Origin: a virus | Direction: 5' to 3' (one strand) | IMG/VR virus record: IMGVR_UViG_3300023172_000011 | Location: 1 to 64,000 of that record | Length of the DNA: 64,000 nucleotides | Shown here: piece by piece, positions 23,235 through 31,777 of the stretch | How the letters are laid out: every line of letters begins with the position of its first letter | Numbering within the stretch: position 1 is the stretch's first letter | Program-made: the position numbers and the translations under genes | Notes under the pieces: model-generated | Told to the model about the DNA's origin: nothing | Database searches by the model: none | What the model saw: only the letters and a program-made list of their open reading frames with translations

Positions 23235-23266
23235 ATTATATCTCTTTTTTAATCGTGAAGTTGGTG

Positions 23267-24187
23267 CTATATAGACTCATAATTTATATCATTGTAATCT
23301 AACTCTGTTTTATTTGAGTAAAAATATTTCTTTATATTATCAATCAATTCCTGCTTGTATTTTGGCTTACCTTTATCGTAAGCGTCTTGATTATGCACCA
23401 TTATATTTCCACATTCTTCATAACCCAAACCGCAAGAAATACAATTTGCATCTGTTATAAAATCCAAGGCATTTCTATTATATAGTAAATTATTCCAAGG
23501 GTTTCTGTAAACAGGTGAGAAATGAGGTTGGCTAGATGAAGGTCCATCAACCGCTTTATTATGGTGTGCCATTACATCCTTGACAATTACCCATTCTTTT
23601 TCGACACATGCATTTAAAAATGAAAATGTACTTTCTGTACAATACGCAGCAAAAACATCTGGTATTATCAAGCCAAAGGTATCAAGTATATCACGACTAA
23701 AAATTTGTGAATGTAAATTTATTCCTTTACCTAAAGGAATCTTAAAATCTTGATTTACAATCTGAGCCGTACTAGAGTTTTGTTTAAAGCCAAGAGGTTC
23801 AAACCCAGTATCTATATCTACTTGTAGAGAAACCATTGAGTTTGTAGACATACGTTCTTGCATCTGACTCAAAGATGTTTTATCTGTAAGTTCCACCCCG
23901 GAGTCTAAAAAGAAAAATCCATCATATTTGTTGTCTAAATCTTTTATTAATACCGTCTTATTAAAAGTTACATTTACAATGTATCTTTCTGGATAATGTA
24001 TTATTCCTAGTGATTCTCCAAATCTACTTTTTAATGTTTCAAGACATGGTCGTGAATTCATACATGAAGATACTACTATGTCCGTTTCATAATCTTGATT
24101 AAATATACTTTCTATACATCTGGAATACCATTCTGTACGATCTTGATTTATACCACAGGTGTTATATACGGTTAATATTTTATTCAC
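23267..24187 (-). CDS. Glycosyltransferase-like protein (GT-A)
   Basis: 306 residues starting at a GTG that overlaps the upstream stop. The start MNKILTVYNTCGINQDRTEWYSRCIESIFNQDY has the layout of GT2 enzymes, and GFFFLDSGVELT near residue 95 is a diverged D-x-D region. The C-terminal part has several Cys (ISCGLGYEECGN). The assignment rests on fold-level pattern only. Confidence 0.55.
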   Translation of the reverse strand: MNKILTVYNTCGINQDRTEWYSRCIESIFNQDYETDIVVSSCMNSRPCLETLKSRFGESLGIIHYPERYIVNVTFNKTVLIKDLDNKYDGFFFLDSGVELTDKTSLSQMQERMSTNSMVSLQVDIDTGFEPLGFKQNSSTAQIVNQDFKIPLGKGINLHSQIFSRDILDTFGLIIPDVFAAYCTESTFSFLNACVEKEWVIVKDVMAHHNKAVDGPSSSQPHFSPVYRNPWNNLLYNRNALDFITDANCISCGLGYEECGNIMVHNQDAYDKGKPKYKQELIDNIKKYFYSNKTELDYNDINYESI

Positions 24188-24798
24188 TTTGTTTTCTCCA
24201 AACAGGAAAAGTAAATACCTTCATGATATCCATCCCCTGCGGGCATGGTGTATTCACACAAGATGTTTAATTTTAAGTCTACTATAGATGATTGTACAGC
24301 ATCAATAACTTCTGGTGACTTTTCTTTATCATAATCATCGACTATGTATATAAACTGGTCTTCCATGTTATGTATATACTTTGTTAGAGCATTGTATTGA
24401 TCCTGCCAACCGTGAGGTCCATCAAAGGTGTATACATTAAATTTTTCATCACCAAGTAAGTTTTCTACCCAGCAGTCACTGTCGATAATTTTTACATCAT
24501 TGGTTTCAATAATCGGTCCTATCCTAGACCAAAATGCTAATTTAGATTCACCATTATGCCAGTTTTGTGACCAATCATCTATACCCACTGCACGAATATT
24601 GTTTTGAAATAAAGCTGATGAAAAAATCCCGCCACGATATAAACCTATCTCAAGATACTTTATACCTTTGTTTGAACATATATTATTTACTATATTTCTA
24701 ATATAATGTCCAGTCAAATCATCGTTATTCTTCCTTCCTCCATCTATTAGTTTAGATGATGACTGATCGACAATCGCATTATCTAGTATTTTTTTCAT
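24184..24798 (-). CDS. Class I SAM-dependent methyltransferase-like protein
   Basis: 204 residues. KYLEIGLYRGGIFSSAL is the SAM-binding glycine loop (diverged from ExGxGxG), followed by an acidic strand end AVGIDDW and FNVYTFDGPHGW, the pattern of the Methyltransf_24 group common in polysaccharide clusters. It likely methylates a sugar hydroxyl. It overlaps both neighbouring glycosyltransferase genes. Confidence 0.65.
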   Translation of the reverse strand: MKKILDNAIVDQSSSKLIDGGRKNNDDLTGHYIRNIVNNICSNKGIKYLEIGLYRGGIFSSALFQNNIRAVGIDDWSQNWHNGESKLAFWSRIGPIIETNDVKIIDSDCWVENLLGDEKFNVYTFDGPHGWQDQYNALTKYIHNMEDQFIYIVDDYDKEKSPEVIDAVQSSIVDLKLNILCEYTMPAGDGYHEGIYFSCLEKTK

Positions 24799-25693
24799 AT
24801 CTTTTAAACCAGTCTAAAAACATTTGAGTCGGATCATAAAAGTAATTTCTTACATATGTATTAAAAAATTCTCTAGCATTATTCGAGTATTCTTTTATTT
24901 CATCATTAGTCATATTCATTATAGAGTCAAAAAAGATTTCATGGTTTTGTTTAAAATCATACTGAAAATAAAACTTTTTAGGAAACTCATAACCAAAACA
25001 GACGTTGTCGGACACAACTATTGGTATCCTGCCATGAAAACAAGATTCTAAAAATCTAACTGAGTCAACACCTGAACCGCGAGGACATAATGAAAATGTT
25101 CCAGATAATATAGTTTCGTTAAATATTCTGTGATGTGTTTTATCATTTGATGATCCTAACCATCTGTTATTTAATGTAATATTTGTATGATTTGGAAATC
25201 TTTTTTCTAATACACTTTTTAAAGATAGTCTTATATTGAATGGATCGTTCAATCCTATGAAAGAGAATTTTTTGTTATAATTTACATCGTTAGTAGTTTT
25301 TTTCTTTAACAAATTCATGAGATTTTTAGAAAAGGTTGGTCTTATAAACATCCTATCTAAATGAGGTTTGTAAGCATCTTTTAGACCATTGATCGTAAAA
25401 ATACTTTTTTTAATATCTTCAGGAGCTAAGTCTTTATTAAGCCAATCTCCTTCTATATCACAAACATGTTTATTTGGATATTTTTGCAAAAATTTATACT
25501 GATTAAATTTTGGAATTTGCCCTTCAGAAAATTGACCCATATAAAATATGTCTGCATTGTCTGGACAGGTTGTTACATCAAAATGCTTTTTTATCCCTAT
25601 ATTGCTTAATGGTACAGTGTTTTCATACACTGGGTCTTGATCATGAGCATGTGGCTTAGCATCGTCATATATAAATATCTTATATTTTTTCAT
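24779..25693 (-). CDS. Exostosin-like glycosyltransferase
   Basis: 304 residues. The signature LCPRGSGVDSVRFLESCFHGRIPIVV (around 215-240, reported here in part as PRGSGVDS and GRIPIVVSD) is that of exostosin/GT47-type GT-B enzymes that build glucuronan- or xylose-like glycans in eukaryotes and occur in some bacterial and viral clusters. It overlaps the GT2 gene upstream by 14 bases. Confidence 0.68.
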   Translation of the reverse strand: MKKYKIFIYDDAKPHAHDQDPVYENTVPLSNIGIKKHFDVTTCPDNADIFYMGQFSEGQIPKFNQYKFLQKYPNKHVCDIEGDWLNKDLAPEDIKKSIFTINGLKDAYKPHLDRMFIRPTFSKNLMNLLKKKTTNDVNYNKKFSFIGLNDPFNIRLSLKSVLEKRFPNHTNITLNNRWLGSSNDKTHHRIFNETILSGTFSLCPRGSGVDSVRFLESCFHGRIPIVVSDNVCFGYEFPKKFYFQYDFKQNHEIFFDSIMNMTNDEIKEYSNNAREFFNTYVRNYFYDPTQMFLDWFKRYEKNTR

Positions 25694-26375
25694 TCATAAA
25701 GTCCTTGAGTTTTTGAATGTCATCTAACTGCATTTGATGTGACTGCCTGAATATATTAGCGTTATTGGTAGATAATCTTCTAGCATGACCCTCTTTTGCC
25801 GTTACATCAAAATCACTTTTACCAAATGTCCAATGCATATGTTCGATTAGAATATTGGGAAGATAGATACATCTTTCTACACCCTTAGCTACATTCATTA
25901 CATAATTATCGGAATAATCAACATTAAATATAGGTGGTGAAATATATCCTAGAGTATTAAACCAGTTCTTATGAAAGAAGCCGTGAGTTCCTAGATTTTC
26001 ACCATGATGTCCATCATTAGGATAAACAAATCCTATTTTGTCGTCTAGCTTGTTAAACTCCTCAATAACTGCTGTATCCCAACCATTCGTTCTAAAAATA
26101 ACATCGTCAGCACAACCCATCAATATGTCATGAGTACATCCATTGCAACATATATTATGTAAATTGCTATATATTTCAGGTTTATCCGGATTTGATATAA
26201 TAACTAATGCTTCGGGCAGGTTAGATTCAAGAAACTTATGAGTTGCCTCATCATCATGATCGACGTATATAACCAACTCCAAACAATCTGGATTGTCTGC
26301 GGTATCCAAGGCGGACTGCCACATTCGACTTAGACCGGCTGTTCTGTTTCTAGTTGGACAAAGTATTGAAATCAT
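25680..26375 (-). CDS. Family 2 glycosyltransferase
   Basis: 231 residues with MISILCPTRNRTAGLSRM at the start, YVDHDDEATHKF, and a MGCADDVIFR metal-binding stretch, a compact GT2/GT-A domain without membrane segments. It overlaps the GT4-like gene by 26 bases, indicating coupled expression. Substrates unknown. Confidence 0.7.
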   Translation of the reverse strand: MISILCPTRNRTAGLSRMWQSALDTADNPDCLELVIYVDHDDEATHKFLESNLPEALVIISNPDKPEIYSNLHNICCNGCTHDILMGCADDVIFRTNGWDTAVIEEFNKLDDKIGFVYPNDGHHGENLGTHGFFHKNWFNTLGYISPPIFNVDYSDNYVMNVAKGVERCIYLPNILIEHMHWTFGKSDFDVTAKEGHARRLSTNNANIFRQSHQMQLDDIQKLKDFMNEKI

Positions 26376-27207
26376 TTTCTATAATTCCCCAAAAGTCATC
26401 GGCAGCATCAATACATTTTTCTCTGAATAGAGGGTCTGATTGATACATCTTTAATGAACCAATTCTATCGGAACCTCCAATTATTTTAGTGCCGCACATT
26501 AGTGCCTCACCAACAGCCCGACAAAAAGGCTCATTGCAAATTGGGTTATAATACAAAGAATCTATCCCATTATAGAACTCCAGCATATCATTATGGCTTA
26601 ACTTTCCAAGGAATTCAATGTTTTTACGTTGGTTTATCTGGTTAAGATAGTCTTCGCTACCCCAACCCGCGACAACAAAATTCTTGTCCTTATTATCATC
26701 AGCGTACTTGATAAAATTATCAGTTCCCTTTAGGGGGTGCATAAATCCAACATATCCAATTTTGTCTTTTCTTTCTTTACCCAAATCTTTAAATGACGCA
26801 TCAATCGGGTCGGGAACTATCTTGACGTTTGGAAATATATCTCCGTACATATCTACAAAAAATTGATGATGAAACTCTGTCAAGAAAAAGGATATCTTAC
26901 ATGATCCCCAAAAATGTTTCCTAAAGTCATTTGGCCAGTACAAATTTGAGTCATGTTCAAGTCTAACATGATTGTCTAAATTTGGGATATTTTGAACTAA
27001 TTGTGGATATCTAGATGAAATTGCCTCAAGATTAGAAGAAATTACAACGTCATAATCTTGTTGTAGAACAGAGGCGTGTGAATCATAGTGAAAACAATTC
27101 ACATAATGACCTCTTGAAGCACCTTTGTCAATAATTATCTGATTACTTCTTTGTGCCCCACCGGATGTGTGATGGACTCCAAAATCTGATATTAATAAGA
27201 CTTTCAC
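26350..27207 (-). CDS. Family 4-type (GT-B) glycosyltransferase
   Basis: 285 residues, starting at GTG (27207) that overlaps the cupin stop. KVLLISDFGVHHTSGGAQRSN is the acceptor-domain start with the glycine-rich loop; the donor domain has KIGYVGFMHPLKGTDNFI, FLGKLSHNDMLEFYNGIDSLYYNP, and CNEPFCRAVGEALMCGTKIIGG, the E-x7-E-like donor site. A retaining cytoplasmic transferase. Confidence 0.75.
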   Translation of the reverse strand: MKVLLISDFGVHHTSGGAQRSNQIIIDKGASRGHYVNCFHYDSHASVLQQDYDVVISSNLEAISSRYPQLVQNIPNLDNHVRLEHDSNLYWPNDFRKHFWGSCKISFFLTEFHHQFFVDMYGDIFPNVKIVPDPIDASFKDLGKERKDKIGYVGFMHPLKGTDNFIKYADDNKDKNFVVAGWGSEDYLNQINQRKNIEFLGKLSHNDMLEFYNGIDSLYYNPICNEPFCRAVGEALMCGTKIIGGSDRIGSLKMYQSDPLFREKCIDAADDFWGIIENDFNTLSN

Positions 27208-27557
27208 CGTTGCACCCTGTAGCTATCACTATCCCGATGGAAAGTACTAGCTTCAAGCAATGTACACCCATTAACAGTTGAAAATCTATGAACAAATCCG
27301 GGCTTAATGTGTAACGCTTCTCCTTCGTTCATGTCAAATCTTACTTCATTACCTTTTTGTGTTAGGTAAGTCACACTACAATCTCCATGTAAAAGAAAGA
27401 GATGTTCTTCCTTGATAACATGAAAGTGAAGACTTAATTTTTCTCCGGGATTAATATAGAGAACTTTACCACAGTAATCCTTTTCTTCGTTGTTGGCAAA
27501 CCAAACTTCTTTACCCCAACGCTTTTCTACTTCGTATGCTCTTTGTGAAATCTTCAT
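27204..27557 (-). CDS. Single-domain cupin, first gene of glycan operon
   Basis: 117 residues, single cupin with RWGKEVWF at the start as in phosphomannose-isomerase-type cupins. Motif 1 is NPGEKLSLHFHVIKEEHLFLLHG (H-x-H, Glu, Gly in order), and motif 2 is the GFVHRFS stretch. It probably binds a metal and isomerises or stabilises a sugar phosphate. AAGGA lies just before the ATG at 27557. It is promoter-proximal in the reverse operon. Confidence 0.7.
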   Translation of the reverse strand: MKISQRAYEVEKRWGKEVWFANNEEKDYCGKVLYINPGEKLSLHFHVIKEEHLFLLHGDCSVTYLTQKGNEVRFDMNEGEALHIKPGFVHRFSTVNGCTLLEASTFHRDSDSYRVQR

Positions 27558-27689
27558 ACTTTTTCCTTTTTACCTGAACTTCTTATCTATAAGCATGTAA
27601 AGTAGTAAACTCTACAATTGAAACTTAAAACTAAATATGTAAAAATAATAAAGCTCAGAAAGAAATAAAAATTTCTTCTGAAAAATAAA

Positions 27690-27792
27690 CTTGTGGGGGT
27701 TACACAGATCATTACGCGACTGCTCGCAACCATTGGATATCTGTGCAGTTGGAGGTTCTTTAGCTGATATTATTTCGCCTACGCCTCACAAG
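27690..27792 (+). ncRNA. Candidate structured RNA, multibranch fold
   Basis: CTTGTGGGG (27690-27698) can pair with CCTCACAAG (27784-27792), one G-U, closing an 85-base interior. Inside, CACAGAT (27703-27709) pairs perfectly with ATCTGTG (27739-27745), capped by GCGA-CTGC-TCGC. It may be a leader, an RNA gene or a binding region in the divergent promoter zone. Strand is assumed. Confidence 0.4.
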
Positions 27793-27940
27793 CTGATGAT
27801 TTTTGTTTGTCAACAGGACTGTAAGCTGGAAATCAACAACCAGCCAGTAGATTATAGCCAAGCAACATTGAAAAAGACGATACTTTTCTGAACTTCAGGG
27901 AAAATCAAGAAAAATCGGTGAGCTTTCGGTCGGAACTCGG

Positions 27941-27946
27941 TATAAT
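27941..27946 (+). promoter_or_regulatory. Candidate -10 for gene at 27989
   Basis: A perfect TATAAT 42 bases before the start codon. The -35 position (about 27918-27923, GTGAGC) matches only three of six bases, so it may need an activator. Confidence 0.4.
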
Positions 27947-27988
27947 ACTGTAAACTGTTTGTTAGGATTTTTTTCAAGGAGACTTACT

Positions 27989-28309
27989 ATGGCAAGCAAG
28001 ACAGTTATGACCCAGACAGTATTCTTAGAAACTCTGACTCGTGTTTCATCTGCGTATTCTTGGGAATATGTTGAAAACAAAATTGTCGGAGTTGCTAGAC
28101 GAGGCCAACACAAAGGCAAGACCTTTAATCCAGTTACTGCCGTAGCAGGCAGTCTTGGCAGCGGCTATTTTGAGAATACAAAGCGTGGCACAGAACGTGC
28201 AGCTAGAGCTATTGGCATTACGCCTCAACTAGCAATGGCTGTGTATTCTGGATCTAATCGAGGTCACGCTCAGATTGTTCGTGGCAAGATGCTAGAAACA
28301 ATCTTTTGA
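27989..28309 (+). CDS. Hypothetical basic protein
   Basis: 106 residues from the ATG at 27989 with an AAGGAGA site; a longer upstream frame begins without a ribosome site. Rich in Arg, Lys, Gly and Thr (GVARRGQHKGKTFNPVTAVAGS, TKRGTERAARAIG), suggesting nucleic-acid binding. It stands alone between a promoter-like TATAAT and a terminator at 28326, so it may be strongly expressed. I do not recognise the family. Confidence 0.65.
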   Translation: MASKTVMTQTVFLETLTRVSSAYSWEYVENKIVGVARRGQHKGKTFNPVTAVAGSLGSGYFENTKRGTERAARAIGITPQLAMAVYSGSNRGHAQIVRGKMLETIF

Positions 28310-28325
28310 TGAATGGTGAGTTTTT

Positions 28326-28357
28326 CCAGTTTCTCACAGTAAAAAACTGGATCTTTT
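28326..28357 (+). terminator. Terminator after gene at 27989
   Basis: CCAGTTT (28326-28332) pairs with AAACTGG (28344-28350), extendable by T-A pairs outward, and is followed by ATCTTTTCT. It isolates the single gene upstream from the SSB operon. Confidence 0.65.
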
Positions 28358-28386
28358 CTATTACTTAGACTATAATGAGGTGTGTT

Positions 28387-28725
28387 ATGTCACTAAACAA
28401 TGAAATCAAACTTGTAGGTAACTTAGTGCGTGATCCAGATATCTATGAATCTGAAAATGGAAAACACGCTAAGATCAGAATGGCAGCTAATACAAAACGC
28501 GGAGACAAAGAAGATACGTTGTTTATTGACGTAAAACTATTTGGCTTTGCATACAGAGATTTTGAATACTTCTCCCCAGAGAAGGGCGACAAGATCGCAG
28601 TTGTTGGTCGATTATCAGTAGATGAATTTACTGATAAGAATGGAAATGAACGTCGAGAGGCCGTTGTGTATGCTAACAACTTATTCAAGATAGCAAAGAG
28701 GGCTTCTCAAGAAAGTAGCTTTTGA
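28387..28725 (+). CDS. ssb: Single-stranded DNA-binding protein (OB fold)
   Basis: 112 residues matching bacterial SSB: NNEIKLVGNLVRDPDIYESENGKHAKIRMAA as the first strands, DTLFIDVKLFG, then EKGDKIAVVGRLSVDEFTDKNGNERREAVV. It protects ssDNA during replication and recombination. The usual acidic protein-interaction tail is missing; it ends ...RASQESSF, keeping only the terminal Phe. ATG at 28387 is preceded by GAGGTG. It overlaps the next gene by four bases. A second, more diverged SSB-like gene lies at 54109. Confidence 0.85.
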   Translation: MSLNNEIKLVGNLVRDPDIYESENGKHAKIRMAANTKRGDKEDTLFIDVKLFGFAYRDFEYFSPEKGDKIAVVGRLSVDEFTDKNGNERREAVVYANNLFKIAKRASQESSF

Positions 28726-28961
28726 TGTCAGGTGAAAAACGAAGGATTACAATACATCTAAGAAATAATCAGGATATAACCGTCTTCCTTAAAAAAGACG
28801 CTTCAACATTGCTAGTAGATCAAATCTACGATGTTTTTTCTGGTGAACTTAGTGATAATTGTATAGAGGTTATTAGTGATACTGATATTGGACGGGAAGT
28901 AATACTTCTAAGAGCAGATGAAGTAATATACGTTAAGACCCAAGAGGAAGATGATGAGTAA
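28722..28961 (+). CDS. Hypothetical protein
   Basis: 79 residues, acidic at the end (KTQEEDDE). The pattern KRRITIHLRNNQDITVFLKKD, then EVISDTDIGREVILLRADEVIYV, looks like a small all-beta domain. It overlaps SSB by four bases and may be co-expressed with it. No known family. Confidence 0.6.
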   Translation: MMSGEKRRITIHLRNNQDITVFLKKDASTLLVDQIYDVFSGELSDNCIEVISDTDIGREVILLRADEVIYVKTQEEDDE

Positions 28962-29145
28962 GGAAAAAAGAAGAGTACAGAAGGAGCAGGCTCGTAAGAC
29001 AAGAGTTAAGCGAAAACTTCTCAAAAAGAGAACACTCCTGCGAGAAGAAAGAAAACTTGAAAAAGAGTTGGAACAGCTTAAAAAAGCTAGTGAACCAAAA
29101 CTAGCACCATTCAGAAAAGACCAATTGAATGAAACTGAATCTTAA
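28951..29145 (+). CDS. Small basic coiled-coil protein
   Basis: 64 residues, almost entirely Lys, Arg, Glu and Leu (KTRVKRKLLKKRTLLREERKLEKELEQL), a strongly charged single helix or coiled coil. It starts inside the previous gene (two adjacent ATGs, 28951 and 28954) and overlaps the glycosyltransferase start. Perhaps nucleic-acid binding; unknown. Confidence 0.5.
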   Translation: MMSKEKRRVQKEQARKTRVKRKLLKKRTLLREERKLEKELEQLKKASEPKLAPFRKDQLNETES

Positions 29146-30223
29146 TGCTCCTATTAATACTACTTCTTATGGATACGTATCATCATACATTCTAAAGGAA
29201 CTTCTTAATCTTAATTATGATTTAAGATACATTCCAATATTAGATCATCACCAACCAAATCCTGACGATCTATTACGTCCTCATATACAGGATGTATTAG
29301 GTCGTTGGGATTTTTTTTACGACGCTCCATGTTTAAAAATATGGCATCAATTTGATCTTAGATCATTTTATGGTAAAGGTCTTAGAGTGGCAATGCCGAT
29401 ATTTGAATTGGAGGAATTTAATCATAGAGAACTGCATTCCCTAAACAACCCAGATGAGTTGTTTGTCTGCTCTGATTGGGCTAAGAACGTAATTCATGAC
29501 AATGTTCCAAAAAAAGTTGGACATACTCATGTTGTTCGTTTAGGATATGATGATAATATTTTTAAGCCTTGTCCATTGCCAGATAATGGAAAAACAATAT
29601 TTGGAAACTTTGGCAAGTTTGAAGCACGTAAGGGACACGATATACTTCCCGAAGTATTCAATAAGGCATTTGAAAAAGATGATGATGTTCTTCTTGTAAT
29701 GATGGCAAGTAATCCATTCTTGAAACCAGAAGAGACTCAGGCATGGATAAATAGCTTTAAGAACACAAAACTAGGTGATAAGATCATATTCGTGCCTCGT
29801 CAGCAAACTCAGGCCATGGTGTATAGTATCATGTCACAGATACATTGCGGTATATTTCCATCAAGAGCAGAGGGGTGGAATTTAGAGGCTTTAGAATTGC
29901 TGGCATGTGGCAGACACGTTATTATTTCACATGCTACTGGACATACGGAATTTTGTAATACAGAAAACTGCCGACTTATACATATGGATTCTGGATATGA
30001 ACCTGCCAATGATGGTAAATGGTTTCATGGTGAATTTCAATGGAGAAAGATAGGCGGTAGTGAAGTAGACCAAATGGTTGAACATATGCGTAATATTCAT
30101 CAAAAAAGGAAAGATGGATCTTTACGAGAAAATATAGCAGGAATTAAATCTGCACAAAAATTTACATGGAGGGAAACTGCAAATACAATACACAATAACC
30201 TTTTAAAATTGAGTGGAGTTTAA
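29129..30223 (+). CDS. Family 4-type glycosyltransferase
   Basis: 364 residues, GT-B fold. The N-terminal half starts KLNLNAPINTTSYGYVSSYI; the donor half has FGNFGKFEARKGHDILPEVF, then HCGIFPSRAEGWNLEALELLACGRHVI with the E-x7-E donor motif. The start SYGYV matches phage-type GTs that act on DNA bases or virion proteins as well as polysaccharide enzymes. It lies outside the glycan operon, beside SSB and candidate virion genes, so the acceptor may differ. Confidence 0.75.
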   Translation: MKLNLNAPINTTSYGYVSSYILKELLNLNYDLRYIPILDHHQPNPDDLLRPHIQDVLGRWDFFYDAPCLKIWHQFDLRSFYGKGLRVAMPIFELEEFNHRELHSLNNPDELFVCSDWAKNVIHDNVPKKVGHTHVVRLGYDDNIFKPCPLPDNGKTIFGNFGKFEARKGHDILPEVFNKAFEKDDDVLLVMMASNPFLKPEETQAWINSFKNTKLGDKIIFVPRQQTQAMVYSIMSQIHCGIFPSRAEGWNLEALELLACGRHVIISHATGHTEFCNTENCRLIHMDSGYEPANDGKWFHGEFQWRKIGGSEVDQMVEHMRNIHQKRKDGSLRENIAGIKSAQKFTWRETANTIHNNLLKLSGV

Positions 30224-30224
30224 A

Positions 30225-30404
30225 ATGAAGGCATTCGCAAAAATATTACATATTACTGGAGTAGTTATGGTTGCATTTCTTAGTCCAGTATTTTTCACCA
30301 AGATAGTAGAAATACCATCATTAGAGACTTGGCAATCTGGACTAGCTGTAGTTCTATGCGGTGCTGGACTTGCCACTATAGGCAAAATGCTATCAAATGG
30401 ATAA
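30225..30404 (+). CDS. Small membrane protein
   Basis: 59 residues with two hydrophobic segments (about 8-27 and 38-56) separated by a short polar turn, and an ATG preceded by GTGGAG. A two-helix hairpin of this size could be a holin or antiholin, but that is not shown. It overlaps the next gene by eight bases. Confidence 0.5.
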   Translation: MKAFAKILHITGVVMVAFLSPVFFTKIVEIPSLETWQSGLAVVLCGAGLATIGKMLSNG

Positions 30405-30747
30405 CTTTTCTGTAAATATTTTGACTAGAATCATATGTCTAGATGAAGAAAGTAAAAACGGTTTTAGCATCTTATTAGATGACAGCGGTGAAATACCAAA
30501 TTTTAATCTAGTAAAAGATGGAGATTTAGATAATCAAATCATGATGTTTGTGTCAAAATTTATTTATGAAAATTACCTGCATTTTATACTATCTACAAAA
30601 ACTGTATCTTCTATAATTAACGACGGTGATAATCTGAATATCTCTTACAATTTAATATCAAATAACAAAATTGCAAAATCTGGAAAATTTGTTAAATTTG
30701 ATAAAAATAGTATTGAACTGTATAGACTCGCAAATAGTGTGAGGTAA
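30397..30747 (+). CDS. Hypothetical protein
   Basis: 116 residues, mixed alpha/beta, no motif recognised. The pattern (ILTRIICLDEESKNGFSILLDDSG, SSIINDGDNLNISYNLISN) suggests a beta-rich fold. It sits in a run of small genes ahead of a candidate virion gene. Confidence 0.55.
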   Translation: MDNFSVNILTRIICLDEESKNGFSILLDDSGEIPNFNLVKDGDLDNQIMMFVSKFIYENYLHFILSTKTVSSIINDGDNLNISYNLISNNKIAKSGKFVKFDKNSIELYRLANSVR

Positions 30748-30751
30748 TTTT

Positions 30752-31033
30752 ATGTCAAATTATGTAAAGCTAGAATACAAAGACGGTTCCCCAACTTTGG
30801 GGTTAGTATATGATGACTCCGCTGCGTTCAGAGAATTAATGATAACATTATTTTCTCCAACCTCACATTCTGCATTCTATGATATAATAATCAACATGTT
30901 AATAACAAAAGATGCAGATCCTGAAGATATTGCATGGCTGGAAAACTTTTATAAAATTACTGGAAGATTTAACGAAGATAAATTATTAATAAAAAAAGCA
31001 AGAACGCTAATGAGGCCAAGTTCCTTTCGCTGA
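30752..31033 (+). CDS. Hypothetical protein
   Basis: 93 residues with a GAGG site. Begins MSNYVKLEYKDGSPTLGLVYDD and continues as helices with ITKDADPEDIAWLENFYKIT. No family recognised; same run as its neighbours, spacing four bases from the previous stop. Confidence 0.55.
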   Translation: MSNYVKLEYKDGSPTLGLVYDDSAAFRELMITLFSPTSHSAFYDIIINMLITKDADPEDIAWLENFYKITGRFNEDKLLIKKARTLMRPSSFR

Positions 31034-31044
31034 CGGAGCCTATT

Positions 31045-31695
31045 ATGACAGAGAAAAAAATAGCTTGGGAAAAATTTACCCCAAATCATGAAGATATAAT
31101 TAATCAAGAAGATGAATCAGATGAAATGTCTTATCTTGATATGGAAAATGAAGAAGAGGAAGATGGCAGAGAGTTAAATCTAGGGCATTTTTTACTCTCT
31201 AGAAAAGTGAGAACTCCATTTGGTATTTACGAAATTGATGACCCTTTTTCACCATATAATATGTTTGAATGCTGGATAGGTCATACTAATTTCAAAATTA
31301 CAGATGAAGACTTTGAAAAGCTGGATCTAAAAATAGATGGCATTGGATGTCTTTCACTGATTTCTCCATACAGATTTTTTATAGGTATAGAAAAATTATT
31401 TACATTTCCTGTGGCTAGAATGCAGATTCAAAAAGAACTATGCAATAATTTGAAAACACCAGAACATCTAGATGATAACTCTGTAGACTCATTAATCAAC
31501 ACAGCATTTAGTAAAATTAACGAGTCGTTATTTTCAATACAAGATTCTGAGAAATGGGCGGTATTTATTGGAAATGATGGGACGATAGAAACAATCAAGA
31601 GTAGTGAGTTTCCATCAGAGTTAGAATATATCGAAACTTTAACGAAATTGAAAAAGAATAAAAACGGTAACATTATTACTTACGACAGTTTGTAA
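31045..31695 (+). CDS. Hypothetical acidic protein
   Basis: 216 residues. An acidic disordered start (DEMSYLDMENEEEEDGREL) precedes a folded part of about 160 residues (FGIYEIDDPFSPYNMFECWIGHTNF, ...GIGCLSLISPYRFFIGIEKLFTFPVARM). It may be a virion assembly or tail-associated protein by position, ahead of two probable virion genes. The stop overlaps the recurring promoter-like element at 31695. Confidence 0.55.
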   Translation: MTEKKIAWEKFTPNHEDIINQEDESDEMSYLDMENEEEEDGRELNLGHFLLSRKVRTPFGIYEIDDPFSPYNMFECWIGHTNFKITDEDFEKLDLKIDGIGCLSLISPYRFFIGIEKLFTFPVARMQIQKELCNNLKTPEHLDDNSVDSLINTAFSKINESLFSIQDSEKWAVFIGNDGTIETIKSSEFPSELEYIETLTKLKKNKNGNIITYDSL

Positions 31696-31705
31696 TGGCG
31701 TATAC
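31695..31705 (+). promoter_or_regulatory. Recurring ATGG(C/A)GTATAC element, copy 3
   Basis: ATGGCGTATAC at the stop codon of the upstream gene, 72 bases before the candidate virion gene at 31778. It is identical to the core at 9703-9713. No consensus -35 is present at the right spacing. Confidence 0.45.
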
Positions 31706-31777
31706 AACTAAGGATCAGGAACTTTTATTTTCAGGATAATTAGGAAGCTGGTTATAAAGCTATAGAAAGGTATAACA

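Larger units (their letters stand above)
27558..27988. other. Divergent intergenic region (431 bases)
   Basis: This gap separates the leftward glycan operon from the rightward genes, so it must hold divergent promoters. Near the left side a hairpin CAGAA(A)GAAAT-AAAA-ATTTCTTCTG spans 27656-27680. A larger fold spans 27690-27792. On the right, TATAAT lies at 27941-27946 with only a poor -35. I could not pick a convincing leftward promoter. No credible gene is seen; a frame open from 27691 to 27891 lacks an ATG start and overlaps the fold. Confidence 0.55.

Noticed and set aside
27691-27891. Open frame of 66 codons in the divergent region
   Set aside because: Starts at TTG without ribosome site, overlaps a nested RNA fold, and does not resemble a protein family.
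28371-28376. TATAAT before the SSB gene as a promoter
   Set aside because: Only ten bases before the start codon, no -35; a transcript from here would lack a ribosome site.
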